A stretch of 64,000 nt of DNA from AV80 sp035644055 (GCA_035644055.1 DASQPH010000072.1:1-64000), one strand, 5' to 3'; counted from the first letter of the stretch, positions 49,998 through 58,988 are shown. The notes: generated by a model not told the origin, from the letters alone. Numbers and translations are program-made.

Positions 49998-51542
49998 ATG
50001 GCGGACGACGAAAAGCCACCGCGGGAAAAGCCGCACCGAATTCACCGTCTCCGCATCGGGGTGAACCTGATCGTTCAGCTCGCGCTGCTTTTGTTCCTCG
50101 CGATCGCGGCGAATTACCTCGGCTTCGAGCATTACCGGCGCTGGGACCTGACGCGCGACCAGAAATACGCGCTCTCCGACAAGACCAAGCGTTTCCTTGA
50201 AACCATCAAAGGCAAAATGCGGGTAACGGTTTTCTTTTCCGCGAACAGCCCGATCGGGCAGGACGTTCAGGCGTTGCTCACCGAATACCAGTACGCGGCG
50301 CAGGGAAAGATCGATGTCGAGAACGTCGATCCGGACCGGAATTATTCGCGCGCCAAGGCGCTGGTGGATAAATACAAAATCGTCAGCGACGAGAGCCAGG
50401 TCATCCTCGATTACGACGGCCGCAACAAAACGGTGAAAGCGTCGGAGATGGCGGAAGTGGACCAGGGCAATCCGATGTTCGGCGAACCGCCGAAAATTAG
50501 CGCGTTCAAGGGCGAGCAGGCGATCACCGGCGCAATGATCGATCTGGTGGAAGGAAAGAAAAACGTCGTCGGCTACGTGCTCGGGCACAAGGAGCCTGCG
50601 ATCGCAGACGCACCGCCGACGTTGTCGCCCTCGATGGCGCCCGAACCCGGCGCGCGCTCGCCGCTCTCGCTCGTTAAAACGGTGATCGAGAACGAGAACA
50701 TCAAATTCCAGGAATTGAATCTGTTCGAGGTGCCGGCGATTCCCGCGGATATCAAGACAATCGCGATCGTCGGACCGCAGTACGATTTTTCCGATCGCGA
50801 GATGAAACTGCTCGGCGATTTCTGGGGTAAACAGGGCCGGATCCTGTTGCTCCTCGATCCATCGGCCAAAACGCCCAAGCTCCTCGCGTTTCTCAACGAG
50901 CTGGGCGTAAAAGTGAATGACGATCGCCTGATGGCGGTCGTAAAAACGGGCATCCAGGAAATGGCGCGAGTTCGCGACGTGATCGGCCGATTTTTACCGG
51001 ACAGCCCGATCACGAAAAAGCTCGTGGACGTTCGAGGAATTTTTGTCGGCGGAACTTCGTCCCTGGCGCTCGAACAGGACCGGGTGCGAGCAGCGAACGT
51101 GAAACTGCAGCCGTTGATCCAGGCGGAAAAAGGTTATTGGGCCGAGAAAGATTACAATTCGACCGATGAAGCGAAGCTCCAGGCGGACGCCGCCGCGAAT
51201 CCGGACACGCCGCTGATCATAGGCGCGTCGATCGAAAAAGGCGGAAGCGCAGATGAGCGCGTTCAGACAAATTCGGCGCGCATGGTGGTGGTGACCAACG
51301 CGAGTTTCATCCAGGACAGCTCGATCACGCAGGACCAGCAGGCGCTCGATTACATGTCGGGCAGCATCAACTGGCTGCTGAGCCGCGAACAGTTGATCGG
51401 GATCGCGCCAAAGGTGCCGCAGACGGTGACGTTCAGCCTGGACGACAACGCGATGCGGAATCTCCGGTGGCTGATTCTCGTCCTCCTGCCATTGATCCCG
51501 GCCGTGCTCGGGTTTGGCGTCTGGTGGTATCGGCGGGCCTAA
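49998..51542 (+). CDS. GldG-like auxiliary transport protein
   Basis: A 514-residue protein: a short cytoplasmic start, one TM (LIVQLALLLFLAIAANYLG), a large periplasmic part with the GldG/ABC_transp_aux beginning RRWDLTRDQKYALSDKTKRFLETI and VTVFFSANSP, then a C-terminal TM (LRWLILVLLPLIPAVLGFGVWWY). It is the typical partner of GldA/GldF exporters, including in non-gliding bacteria. The ATG at 49983 would overlap the permease gene by 13 bp; the ATG at 49998 is preferred. Confidence 0.85.
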   Translation: MADDEKPPREKPHRIHRLRIGVNLIVQLALLLFLAIAANYLGFEHYRRWDLTRDQKYALSDKTKRFLETIKGKMRVTVFFSANSPIGQDVQALLTEYQYAAQGKIDVENVDPDRNYSRAKALVDKYKIVSDESQVILDYDGRNKTVKASEMAEVDQGNPMFGEPPKISAFKGEQAITGAMIDLVEGKKNVVGYVLGHKEPAIADAPPTLSPSMAPEPGARSPLSLVKTVIENENIKFQELNLFEVPAIPADIKTIAIVGPQYDFSDREMKLLGDFWGKQGRILLLLDPSAKTPKLLAFLNELGVKVNDDRLMAVVKTGIQEMARVRDVIGRFLPDSPITKKLVDVRGIFVGGTSSLALEQDRVRAANVKLQPLIQAEKGYWAEKDYNSTDEAKLQADAAANPDTPLIIGASIEKGGSADERVQTNSARMVVVTNASFIQDSSITQDQQALDYMSGSINWLLSREQLIGIAPKVPQTVTFSLDDNAMRNLRWLILVLLPLIPAVLGFGVWWYRRA

Positions 51543-51563
51543 CGAGCGGTTCATGGCAGGACG

Positions 51564-53417
51564 ATGAAAACGAGGACGACGATAATTTTATTAGTTCTGG
51601 CGGTAGCGGTCGGCCTCTACATAAAATTTTACGAGAGCAAACGGCCGAATACGGAGGAAGCGAAGCGCCAGGCCGGCAATGTCATTAACTTCGATCGCGA
51701 CACCCTCGAAGGGATCGTGATTCAAAACGGCGACGATCGGATCGAGTTGAAAAAGCAGAACCTGAAGTGGCGGATCGAAGCGCCCTTCAAGGACCAGGCG
51801 GACGGCGGCGCGGTCCAGAACCTGATCAACGATCTCGACGGCTGGCAGAAATTCGATTCGATCCCGGCAAGCGAGATCGCGAAGAACACGGGATTGCTCG
51901 ACGATTACGGGCTGAGCAAAGGCAAGCTGAAGTTAAAGCTGATCGGCAAGGACGCGCCGCCGGAAATTAATTTCGGCAATGACGCGGCGCTCCAGGGCAA
52001 AATGTACGTCCGCGCCGGCGACAACGGCGACGTGGTGATCGCCGCCCAATCGGTTCGCAACGACATCGCGAAGAAACCGGAGGATTTTCGCGACAAAAAG
52101 TTGACCGACCTAACGACCGCTCAAGTGATGCGCGCGCTGGTCAAGACGGCGGCCGGCGAAATGGATTTGGAAAAGAGAGCGGACCATTGGGAAATCGTAA
52201 AACCGCTGCGAGCGCGTGGCGACGATCAGAAGATCAACGATTTGTTGGCGCAAATCACGACGGCGCAAATCCAGCAATTCGTGGCCGAAGATCGCGGCGA
52301 TCTGCGGCCCTACGGGCTGGCGGAGCCGCGCGGATCGGTGACGCTCTTCGCGGTCGACGACAAAACCGGCCAGACGTTGCAGATCGGCGGGCCGGCGGGC
52401 GCGGCCGAGAAAGACAAGGACCAGGTTTACGTGCGGTTTACGGCGCGGAACGCGGTTTACACGTTGCCGAAAAAGATCGAGGAGATTCTCGCGCTGAAAC
52501 CGGCTGATCTGCGCGATCGCCATCTGGTCCGGATCGATACGAACATTCTCGACCGGGTCACGATCGACGCAGCGGGCAAAGGCAAGACGGTGCTGGCGCG
52601 AAAAGACGAAAACTGGACGATCGCGAGCAAGAACAATCAGCCGGCGAACGGCGGCGAAGTCACCCGCATGCTCGACCTGGTCCGGGCCGAACAGGTGACG
52701 AAATTCGTCGAGGATGTCGCTTCGGATTTGCCGAAATACGGTCTCGATAAGCCGCAGCTCCAGGTAACTTTCAGCTCGTTCGCCTCCGAAAACACGCCGG
52801 AAAGCACGGCGGGCGAACATCCGTTCGCAACGATCGCGTTTGGAAAAGTCGACGGCGACAATGTCTTCGCACGACTTGGCGAAGAGCCGTTCATTGTCGC
52901 GGTGCGGCGCAGTTTGCTCGACAATATTTTTGCCGACCCGTCGCAGTGGCAGGAGCTGGCGATTTTTCGGTTCAAGCCGGACGAGGTCCACAAATTGACG
53001 GTGACGACCGATCGCGAGTTTGCCCTGGTCCGGAACGACAAGAAAGAATGGACGTGGGCAAAGGGAAATGACCCGATCAACCCTGTGAATGTCCAATCGT
53101 TGCTCAACACAGTGACCGCGTTGCGCGCCGTGCGCTGGGCCGGAGCAACGACGCCGGCACATGGGCTCGACAAGCCGCAGATCACGATCGCGTTCACGAC
53201 TTCGCCCGACGACAAGGCAGCGCACAAACTCCTCATCGGTGCATCAGCCGGAGAAGGAATGTGGTTCGCGCGTGTTGATGGACACGAAGGAACTTTCGTG
53301 ATCAGCACTCCGGATTTGAATGCGTTGAAACTGCCGCTGGTAGCGATGCCAAGTCCAAGCCCGGCGGCAAGTCCGAGCGGAACGCCCAGTCCAACAGCGG
53401 CGGCGGCGCCGCACTAA
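51564..53417 (+). CDS. DUF4340 protein of the GldAFG-like operon
   Basis: A 617-residue protein with one N-terminal TM (TIILLVLAVAVGLYIKFY) followed by repeated beta-rich DUF4340 segments (IVIQNGDDRIELKKQNLKWRI, KFVEDVASDLPKYGLDKPQLQVTF, ALRAVRWAGATTPAHGLDKPQITIAF), and a Pro/Ser/Ala-rich end. At least three such segments can be seen, all with the PxYGLxxP signature. Always next to GldG-like genes in Verrucomicrobia and some proteobacteria; thought to assist the exporter, function unproven. Confidence 0.85.
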   Translation: MKTRTTIILLVLAVAVGLYIKFYESKRPNTEEAKRQAGNVINFDRDTLEGIVIQNGDDRIELKKQNLKWRIEAPFKDQADGGAVQNLINDLDGWQKFDSIPASEIAKNTGLLDDYGLSKGKLKLKLIGKDAPPEINFGNDAALQGKMYVRAGDNGDVVIAAQSVRNDIAKKPEDFRDKKLTDLTTAQVMRALVKTAAGEMDLEKRADHWEIVKPLRARGDDQKINDLLAQITTAQIQQFVAEDRGDLRPYGLAEPRGSVTLFAVDDKTGQTLQIGGPAGAAEKDKDQVYVRFTARNAVYTLPKKIEEILALKPADLRDRHLVRIDTNILDRVTIDAAGKGKTVLARKDENWTIASKNNQPANGGEVTRMLDLVRAEQVTKFVEDVASDLPKYGLDKPQLQVTFSSFASENTPESTAGEHPFATIAFGKVDGDNVFARLGEEPFIVAVRRSLLDNIFADPSQWQELAIFRFKPDEVHKLTVTTDREFALVRNDKKEWTWAKGNDPINPVNVQSLLNTVTALRAVRWAGATTPAHGLDKPQITIAFTTSPDDKAAHKLLIGASAGEGMWFARVDGHEGTFVISTPDLNALKLPLVAMPSPSPAASPSGTPSPTAAAAPH

Positions 53418-53418
53418 T

Positions 53419-53500
53419 TCTGTAGCCGCTTCGCTGTGCGAAGCGCCGTATCCGCGCATTGCCGTCGATCTCGCGCCGCCCACAGGGCGGCGGCTACAGA
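53419..53500. repeat. GTAG-bounded double-hairpin element (F), REP/BIME-like
   Basis: Flank TCTGTAGCC (53419-53427), hairpin GCTTCGC-TGT-GCGAAGC (53428-53444), 30-bp spacer, hairpin GCCGCCC-ACA-GGGCGGC (53475-53491), flank GGCTACAGA. Between the two hairpins three base pairs are exchanged and all three exchanges keep pairing, while the loop (TGT on one strand) and flank stay the same. Bases 53494-53496 are the TAG stop of ubiE. Confidence 0.87.
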
Positions 53501-54186
53501 AGAGCCGTGTAAATAGTCGCGATACCGCCGGTCAGCGGTTCAGCAGTCGCGTTTGTAAAACCGTTGCGCTCGATCAGGTCCAGCATTTCCGCGCCGCTTG
53601 GGAAATTTTCGATCGAACCGCCGAGATAATCGTAGGCGGCCTTCTGGCCAGTCACGATTGAGGCGAGGATTGGCAAACAGCGATGCAGGTAGAAGCGATA
53701 GGCCGGCCGTAGCGCACCCGTGGGCAAAGAAAAATCGAGAACGAGAAGATGGCTCCTATCTCGCAAGACCCGCGACATCTCCGCAAGAGCACGATCCCAG
53801 TCGGCCATGTTCCGCAATCCGAAGGCAACCGTCACGGCATCGAAGGATGCGTTCTCGAACGGAAGTTGAAGCGCATCTGCGAGCACCGGTTTCCGCACGC
53901 CCTTCGCACGAGCGATCTCCAACATTTCCGGCGAAAAATCCGCAGCGACGATTTTCGCTTCAGGTAACTGGCGCTGCATGGCGAGGGCGAGATCGCCGCT
54001 GCCGCTGGCGAGATCGAGAACGTCACGCGGTTGCCAGTCCGCCACGATCTTTGCGGCGCGCCGTCGCCATAAGAAATCCGCGCCGCCGCTGAGCAAATGG
54101 TTCGCGAGATCGTAGCGCCGCGCGATACGGCCAAACATCGCCTTCACAGCCTCGGGCTCGCGCGACGTTTCTTGCGCTCCCCTCAC
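53494..54186 (-). CDS. ubiE: Demethylmenaquinone/ubiquinone C-methyltransferase
   Basis: SAM-dependent last step of menaquinone (or a step of ubiquinone) synthesis. A 230-residue protein: VKAMFGRIARRYDLANHLLSGGADFLWRR is typical UbiE/MenG, followed by SAM motif VLDLASGSGDLALAM, AADFSPEMLEIAR, NASFDAVTVAFGLRNM and DYLGGSIENFPSGAEM. GTG start at 54186; no ATG fits before the conserved N-terminus. The TAG stop lies in repeat F. Which quinone is made cannot be told from this gene alone. Confidence 0.92.
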   Translation of the reverse strand: MRGAQETSREPEAVKAMFGRIARRYDLANHLLSGGADFLWRRRAAKIVADWQPRDVLDLASGSGDLALAMQRQLPEAKIVAADFSPEMLEIARAKGVRKPVLADALQLPFENASFDAVTVAFGLRNMADWDRALAEMSRVLRDRSHLLVLDFSLPTGALRPAYRFYLHRCLPILASIVTGQKAAYDYLGGSIENFPSGAEMLDLIERNGFTNATAEPLTGGIATIYTALL

Positions 54187-54212
54187 TCAGTTCAAAGCGG
54201 AGCGGTTTGGAC

Positions 54213-54560
54213 CTTGACGGCTTAAAGCCGTCAAGTTGTAAAAGTGTGCGATCCGGACCACACGAATCGGGCCCGCAGGATCTGACGTAGTCCTTTCACT
54301 CCATCGAACGCCGCGAAGATCTCGACGGCTTAAAGCCGTCAGGTTGTAAGGCTGCGCGATCGAAACCGCACGAATGGGGATGCCCGATTCTAAGTTAATC
54401 CTACGATCCACCGAACGCCGCGAAGATCTTGACGGCTTAAAGCCGTCAGGTTGTAAAGCTGGGAGATTAGAAAACGCGCGAATGGGGATGCCCGACTCTA
54501 AGATCATCTTGCCCTTCCGTCGAACGCCGTGAAGAACTTGACGGCTTAAAGCCGTCAAGT
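54213..54560. repeat. Tandem ~108-bp repeat with GACGGCTTAAAGCCGTC palindrome
   Basis: Four palindromes at 54213, 54321, 54428 and 54537 (spacing 108, 107, 109 bp), each TTGACGGCTTAAAGCCGTCA or nearly so, each followed by GGTTGTAA-type sequence. Middle parts of the units share GAATGGGGATGCCCGA, and units end with CGAACGCCGCGAAGA. There are three full units and a partial fourth. The 54187-54652 gap holds this block and nothing else I can identify as a gene. Confidence 0.88.
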
Positions 54561-54652
54561 TTGTGGAACGATTGGGCGGGTCGACGTTTGAAGATGTTCC
54601 AGATCGCACCACGGGGTCAAACATGGGCATTCGTTCTCTGCTTCTCGTAGAG

Positions 54653-55150
54653 CTATTCCAGCGGCGGCTCGACGTTATCTTCTTCGCGCGGGACGAGCCG
54701 ATTTTTCTCGATGATCCGCGCACAGGTATTCCAGCGCAGGAGCGCGTCGTCGTTCCCGGCCGGCCGAATCGCTTCCGCTTGTTCGAACCAGCTCATCGCT
54801 TCGCGGAAACCGTCATACGCGTAATGACGCGACCCAGGGGTGCCCTGCGCGAGTTTCGCTTTGGCGCGGCGTTCCGCCAGAATGCCGGTGTAATAAGCGC
54901 GCTCGTAATCGCCCGTCACGCGGGAGAGAAGCTCTTTCGCCTGCGTATCGCTCACGCCGTACCCCTTTCCAAATCGATCCGTCACCGCGAGAAGCAACGT
55001 GATCAACGCCGATTGGTTTTCCGGATCGGTTCGCAGGACATCGAGACAAATGCTTTCCGCTTCCGCAGGTTCGTTCAGCAACCGATAGCGCTCGGCTTTT
55101 TCGAGCGCGGCCGGAATTGCTTCACGTGAAAGTGGTTTCAGATCGGACAT
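54653..55150 (-). CDS. Small TPR-like helical protein
   Basis: A 165-residue, probably all-helical cytoplasmic protein (IPAALEKAERYRLLNEPAEAESICLDVL, NQSALITLLLAVTDRFGKG, YERAYYTGILAERRAKAKL, EAMSWFEQAEAIRP), with TPR-like helix pairs but no exact TPR consensus. It lies 3 bp after the sdhB stop on the same strand, so it is probably the last gene of the sdh operon. No specific function is recognised. Confidence 0.65.
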   Translation of the reverse strand: MSDLKPLSREAIPAALEKAERYRLLNEPAEAESICLDVLRTDPENQSALITLLLAVTDRFGKGYGVSDTQAKELLSRVTGDYERAYYTGILAERRAKAKLAQGTPGSRHYAYDGFREAMSWFEQAEAIRPAGNDDALLRWNTCARIIEKNRLVPREEDNVEPPLE

Positions 55151-55153
55151 GGC

Positions 55154-55900
55154 TCACCGGTTCTTCTTCAACTTCTTCCAAATCCATCCCAATGGATCGT
55201 AATGATCATCCACAACTCGTTCCTTCAAGGGAATGATTCCGTTGTCAGTGATCTGAATGTCTTCCGGGCAAACTTTCGTGCAACACTTCGTGATGTTGCA
55301 GTAGCCGATGCCGTAGGCCGTCCGTAATTCCTCGAGGCGATTCTCGGTATCGAGCGGATGCATCTCGAGCGCGGCGGTGTAAATCAGAAAGCGCGGACCG
55401 ATGAACTCGTCGTGCTTCCGGTGATCGCGGAGGACGTGGCAGACATCCTGACAGAGAAAACACTCGATGCATTTCCGGAATTCCTGGACGCGATCGATGT
55501 CTTCCTGCTGCATCCGCCAGGTGCCGTCCGGCGCGTCGGGCGGACGCGGCTTGAAGGGCTTGATCTTTTTCTTTACCCGAAAATTCCAGGACACGTCCGT
55601 GATCAGGTCCTTCTTGATCGGGAACGCTTTGATCGGCTCGATCGTGACCGGCTTGTCGAGCGGCAGGTCGTTGAGCCGCGCCATGCACATTAATTTCGGC
55701 ATGCCGTTCACTTCCGCAGAACAGGAACCGCACTTGCCAGCCTTGCAGTTCCACCGACAGGCAAGATCGTTCGCCTGTTTGGCCTGGATGTCGTGGACCG
55801 CATCCAGCACCACCATGCCTTCGGAAACTTCCGTCGTGTAATCTTCGAACGCGCCGCCTTTGGCATCGCCGCGCCAGATCTTGAATGTCGCCGTACTCAC
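55154..55900 (-). CDS. sdhB: Succinate dehydrogenase iron-sulphur subunit
   Basis: Electron-transfer subunit of succinate dehydrogenase (complex II), 248 residues. Cysteine clusters are in the expected order: [2Fe-2S] in CRWNCKAGKCGSCSAE plus a later Cys, then CIECFLCQDVCHVL and CNITKCCTKVCPEDIQ for the 4Fe-4S and 3Fe-4S centres. The length and the CCTKVCPE form suit the type with a single large cytochrome b anchor. It overlaps sdhA by 4 bp. Confidence 0.93.
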   Translation of the reverse strand: MSTATFKIWRGDAKGGAFEDYTTEVSEGMVVLDAVHDIQAKQANDLACRWNCKAGKCGSCSAEVNGMPKLMCMARLNDLPLDKPVTIEPIKAFPIKKDLITDVSWNFRVKKKIKPFKPRPPDAPDGTWRMQQEDIDRVQEFRKCIECFLCQDVCHVLRDHRKHDEFIGPRFLIYTAALEMHPLDTENRLEELRTAYGIGYCNITKCCTKVCPEDIQITDNGIIPLKERVVDDHYDPLGWIWKKLKKNR

Positions 55901-57708
55901 TTCATTTCCTCAATGACCTGCTTGAGATAATCCGGCATCTCGGGAAGCGGATCCAATCGGACTTGCATCGAGCCGTCCGCCGCTTTGGAAATCATCGTGT
56001 TCAATTTGGCAAACCGATCATTCTTCTCCGGACAATCCTCTCGAAACTGTGCGCCACGGCTTTCCTTCCGTTCGAGGGCAGCGCGCGTGATCGCCTCAGA
56101 AACCGTCAGCAAGGTTTTCAAATCAAGTGCCGTGTGCCAGCCCGGATTGAATTCACGATGCCCGACCACACCAGCACGGTTCGCTCGCTCCCAAAAGTTT
56201 TTCAATTTCTCCAGGGCCGTTCTCATTTCCGACTCATTTCGAACGATACCAACGAGATCCTGCATCGTCTCCTGTAGATCGCGCTGGATCGTGTACGGGT
56301 TTTCACCCGCGGCGTTTTCAAATGGCGCGACCGCTTCGCGCGCCGCCAGGTCGATCTTGCCATTATCGATCTGGCCTAACGAATGTTCCTTCGCGAATTC
56401 TGCCGCGAATTCGCCGGCGCGTTTTCCGAAAACCACGATGTCAGAAAGCGAATTGCCGCCGAGGCGATTTGCGCCATTGATTCCGGCGGCGCATTCGCCG
56501 GCGGCAAACAAACCGGGTATGCGCGACATCTGCGTGTCGGCGTCGACATGGATTCCGCCCATCGCATAATGCGTCGTCGGGCCGACTTCCATCGGCTGCT
56601 CCGTAATGTCGATGTCCGCGAGTTGCTTGAACTGATGATACATGCTCGGCAGTTTCCTTTTGATGTGTTCCGCCGAGTTCGACATTTTTTCTTTGATCCA
56701 GGCAATGTCGAGGTAGACACCGCCGTGCGGCGATCCCCTGCCCTCTTTTATCTCACGCACGATGCAGCGGGCCACATGATCGCGCGTCAATAACTCCGGC
56801 GGCCGTCGCGCATTCTTATCTCCCTGGCAATATCGCCAGCCCTCTTCCTCATTGTCAGCCGTCTGCGCCCGATAGTTTTCCGGAATCTGCTCGAACATGA
56901 AACGGCGCCCTTCTTTGTTTGTCAGGATTCCGCCTTCGCCGCGCACGCCTTCGGTCACCAGAATTCCCATCACACTCGGCGGCCATATCATGCCGGTGGG
57001 ATGGAATTGCACGAACTCCATGTCGATTAGTTCCGCGCCGGCCTCGTAGGCCAGGGAAAGGCCGTCGCCAGTCGATTCCCAACTGTTGCTCGTTATTTTG
57101 TAGGCGCGGCCAAGCCCACCGGTAGCCAGCACGATCGCTTTGGCGCGAAAAATTTTGAATCGTCCGCGTTCGCGCTCGTAGCCAAACGCGCCGACGACGC
57201 GCTCGCCCTCTTTCAGCAGCGCGAGGATCGTATGCTCCATGTAAACCTCGATGCCCTGATGAATGCCGTGATCTTGCAACGTGCGGATCATCTCGAGACC
57301 GGTGCGATCCCCCACGTGTGCGAGGCGCGGGTATCTGTGGCCGCCAAAATTTCTCTGTAAAATGCGCCCGTCCTTCGTCCGATCGAAAACGGCGCCCCAC
57401 GCTTCCAATTCGCGGACGCGATCGGGCGCTTCCTTGGCGTGCAGCTCGGCCATCCGCCATTGATTCACGTATTGGCCGCCTCGCATCGTGTCGGCGAAAT
57501 GCACTTTCCAGTTGTCGCGATCATCCACGTTCCCGAGCGCGGCCGCGATGCCGCCTTCGGCCATGACCGTGTGCGCCTTGCCGAGAAGCGATTTGCAGAC
57601 GAGCCCCACCGAAACTCCGGCTGCCGAGGCCTCGATTGCCGCGCGCAAACCCGCGCCGCCGGCGCCGATCACGAGAACGTCATGTTGAAAGGTTTCGTAT
57701 TCGGCCAT
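55897..57708 (-). CDS. sdhA: Succinate dehydrogenase flavoprotein subunit
   Basis: Catalytic FAD subunit, 603 residues, normal length. FAD-binding VLVIGAGGAGLRAAIEA (residues 11-27), the covalent-FAD histidine in GKAHTVMAEGGIAAAL (His46), the active-site GGHRYPR and HPTGMIWPP regions, YAMGGIHVD, and the FAD-closing GLFAAGECA...GANRLGGNSLSD are present. The start is 6 bp downstream of the toxin gene, so toxin-antitoxin and sdhAB appear to share a transcript. Confidence 0.94.
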   Translation of the reverse strand: MAEYETFQHDVLVIGAGGAGLRAAIEASAAGVSVGLVCKSLLGKAHTVMAEGGIAAALGNVDDRDNWKVHFADTMRGGQYVNQWRMAELHAKEAPDRVRELEAWGAVFDRTKDGRILQRNFGGHRYPRLAHVGDRTGLEMIRTLQDHGIHQGIEVYMEHTILALLKEGERVVGAFGYERERGRFKIFRAKAIVLATGGLGRAYKITSNSWESTGDGLSLAYEAGAELIDMEFVQFHPTGMIWPPSVMGILVTEGVRGEGGILTNKEGRRFMFEQIPENYRAQTADNEEEGWRYCQGDKNARRPPELLTRDHVARCIVREIKEGRGSPHGGVYLDIAWIKEKMSNSAEHIKRKLPSMYHQFKQLADIDITEQPMEVGPTTHYAMGGIHVDADTQMSRIPGLFAAGECAAGINGANRLGGNSLSDIVVFGKRAGEFAAEFAKEHSLGQIDNGKIDLAAREAVAPFENAAGENPYTIQRDLQETMQDLVGIVRNESEMRTALEKLKNFWERANRAGVVGHREFNPGWHTALDLKTLLTVSEAITRAALERKESRGAQFREDCPEKNDRFAKLNTMISKAADGSMQVRLDPLPEMPDYLKQVIEEMK

Positions 57709-57714
57709 GGAAAG

Positions 57715-57990
57715 TTATTCGCGATATATACGATGCTGGCCAATGTCGATACTTACCGCCACATCCTTGTCGAGATAGAACAACGCTCGCAGATCCTTTT
57801 CGATCCAAACCGAATAGATCGTTCGCCCGAGCCGTGCCGATAGTCCATGGATCTTGTGCGTCCGCAGACGCGAATCGAACGGGTTGGTCTTAAAGATCGT
57901 GAATGCCTTCTTCGCAGAAGTTTTCTGAGACGAGGTCAACTTTGCGAGCGCTTTCTTGAACGAAGGAGTCGCCGCAAAACGATATTTCAC
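57715..57990 (-). CDS. RelE/ParE-type toxin
   Basis: A 91-residue basic protein with the RelE/ParE fold pattern: MKYRFAATPSFKKALAKL start, a helix-rich middle, HKIHGLSARLGRTIYSVWIEKDLRALFYLD strands and a short tail ending GQHRIYRE. Such toxins usually cleave mRNA at the ribosome or block gyrase. It overlaps the upstream antitoxin by 4 bp. It stands between sdhC and sdhA in the same orientation. Confidence 0.8.
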   Translation of the reverse strand: MKYRFAATPSFKKALAKLTSSQKTSAKKAFTIFKTNPFDSRLRTHKIHGLSARLGRTIYSVWIEKDLRALFYLDKDVAVSIDIGQHRIYRE

Positions 57991-58169
57991 GCGCGATCGA
58001 GTTCCTGCAACGCGTCATCGAGGGGAATAAATTCTCCGCGCGCAGCCTCGGCCAGGCTTTGGCGCAACGATTCGGGCATGTCGTCAAATTCACTAAGCTT
58101 CTGAAAAAGTTCTCGCCGTTCTTGATCTGGAAGCTGCTCAATTTTTTCCAAAATCTCATTCGTACTCAT
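57987..58169 (-). CDS. Antitoxin of the RelE-type pair
   Basis: A 60-residue acidic protein (MSTNEILEKIEQLPDQERRELFQKLSEF ... IPLDDALQELDRA), typical of small helical antitoxins that pair with RelE-like toxins. Only a helical DNA-binding/oligomerising start and an acidic tail are visible. It sits 12 bp downstream of sdhC. Its overlap with the toxin gene is the usual sign of coupling. Confidence 0.75.
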   Translation of the reverse strand: MSTNEILEKIEQLPDQERRELFQKLSEFDDMPESLRQSLAEAARGEFIPLDDALQELDRA

Positions 58170-58181
58170 GTCAATTGAATC

Positions 58182-58988
58182 TCACAGGATCCGCCAATCT
58201 GTCCAGACGCCCATCGAGCAAAGGCGCACATACAGATCCGTGAAGCCGACCCAGAAAAGACTGAGCCACGCCCACAGCATGTGGCGGCGGTTGAAGCAGC
58301 TCACGCAGCGATACGCCTGATAGCACGTGGCCGATCGCGAAAGCTGGTCGCGAAATCCGCCGACGACATGGCGCAAAGCATGACAACCGAACGTGAAACT
58401 GCCGAGAAGGACGACGTTGATCAGCAATACGAACGTTCCGATTCCAATGCCGAAGGAAGTTTTTCCGGTTACCGGATCGGCAAACCAGAGCGCTTTCCAC
58501 ACATCGATCGAAAGCACGACGATAAAGAGCAGCGCGAGATAGAGAAAATAGCGGTGCACATTTTGCATGATGAGCGGGAACGAGCGCTCGCCGAGGTAAG
58601 TCTTGCGGGGCTCGCCCACGGCGCATGCCGGCGGATCCGCCCAGAACGCTTTGTAATAAGCGCCGCGATAATAGTAGCAGGTCAGCCGTAATCCGCCCGG
58701 CGCCCAAAGAATGAGCAGGGCTGGTGAAAACAAGAGCCAGCCCGGCCACCACGCGGGTTTCGGGCCGAACCAGCTATGAGGAGAATCGCCGAACAACTCC
58801 GGCGAATAAAACGGCGAGAGGTACGGCCCGAAGAAATAATGATTTCCCTGAAACGCGGCCCAGGTGGAGTAAACGATAAAAGCCGAGAGCCCGATGAAGA
58901 TGAGGACCGGCTGCGTCCACCAGACATCGGGCCGCATCGTTTGCCCGAACTTGCGCGGCGCGATCGCGGTGGTTGCTGCTTCAGCCAT
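58182..58988 (-). CDS. sdhC: Succinate dehydrogenase cytochrome b membrane anchor
   Basis: A 268-residue membrane protein, the anchor of complex II. Five TM segments appear (LIFIGLSAFIVYSTWAAF, WLLFSPALLILWAPGGL, YFLYLALLFIVVLSIDVW, FGIGIGTFVLLINVVLLGSF, MLWAWLSLFWVGFTDLY), with possible haem His in NVHRYFLYL and GCHALRHVVGG. This five-helix single subunit is the b558-like layout, so no separate sdhD is expected. The extra Cys/Tyr-rich segment (CYQAYRCVSCFNRRH) is odd. ATG at 58988 starts the conserved region. Confidence 0.85.
   Translation of the reverse strand: MAEAATTAIAPRKFGQTMRPDVWWTQPVLIFIGLSAFIVYSTWAAFQGNHYFFGPYLSPFYSPELFGDSPHSWFGPKPAWWPGWLLFSPALLILWAPGGLRLTCYYYRGAYYKAFWADPPACAVGEPRKTYLGERSFPLIMQNVHRYFLYLALLFIVVLSIDVWKALWFADPVTGKTSFGIGIGTFVLLINVVLLGSFTFGCHALRHVVGGFRDQLSRSATCYQAYRCVSCFNRRHMLWAWLSLFWVGFTDLYVRLCSMGVWTDWRIL

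Noticed and set aside
54213..54560. CRISPR array
   Set aside because: Units are ~108 bp with partly conserved insides, not short repeats with unique spacers of constant length, and no cas genes are near.
54187..54723. Minus-strand open frame of 178 codons across the tandem repeat block
   Set aside because: Its protein is only the repeat read in frame (NLTALSRQ recurring), and it runs into the start of the TPR-like gene region. No ribosome site or family sequence.
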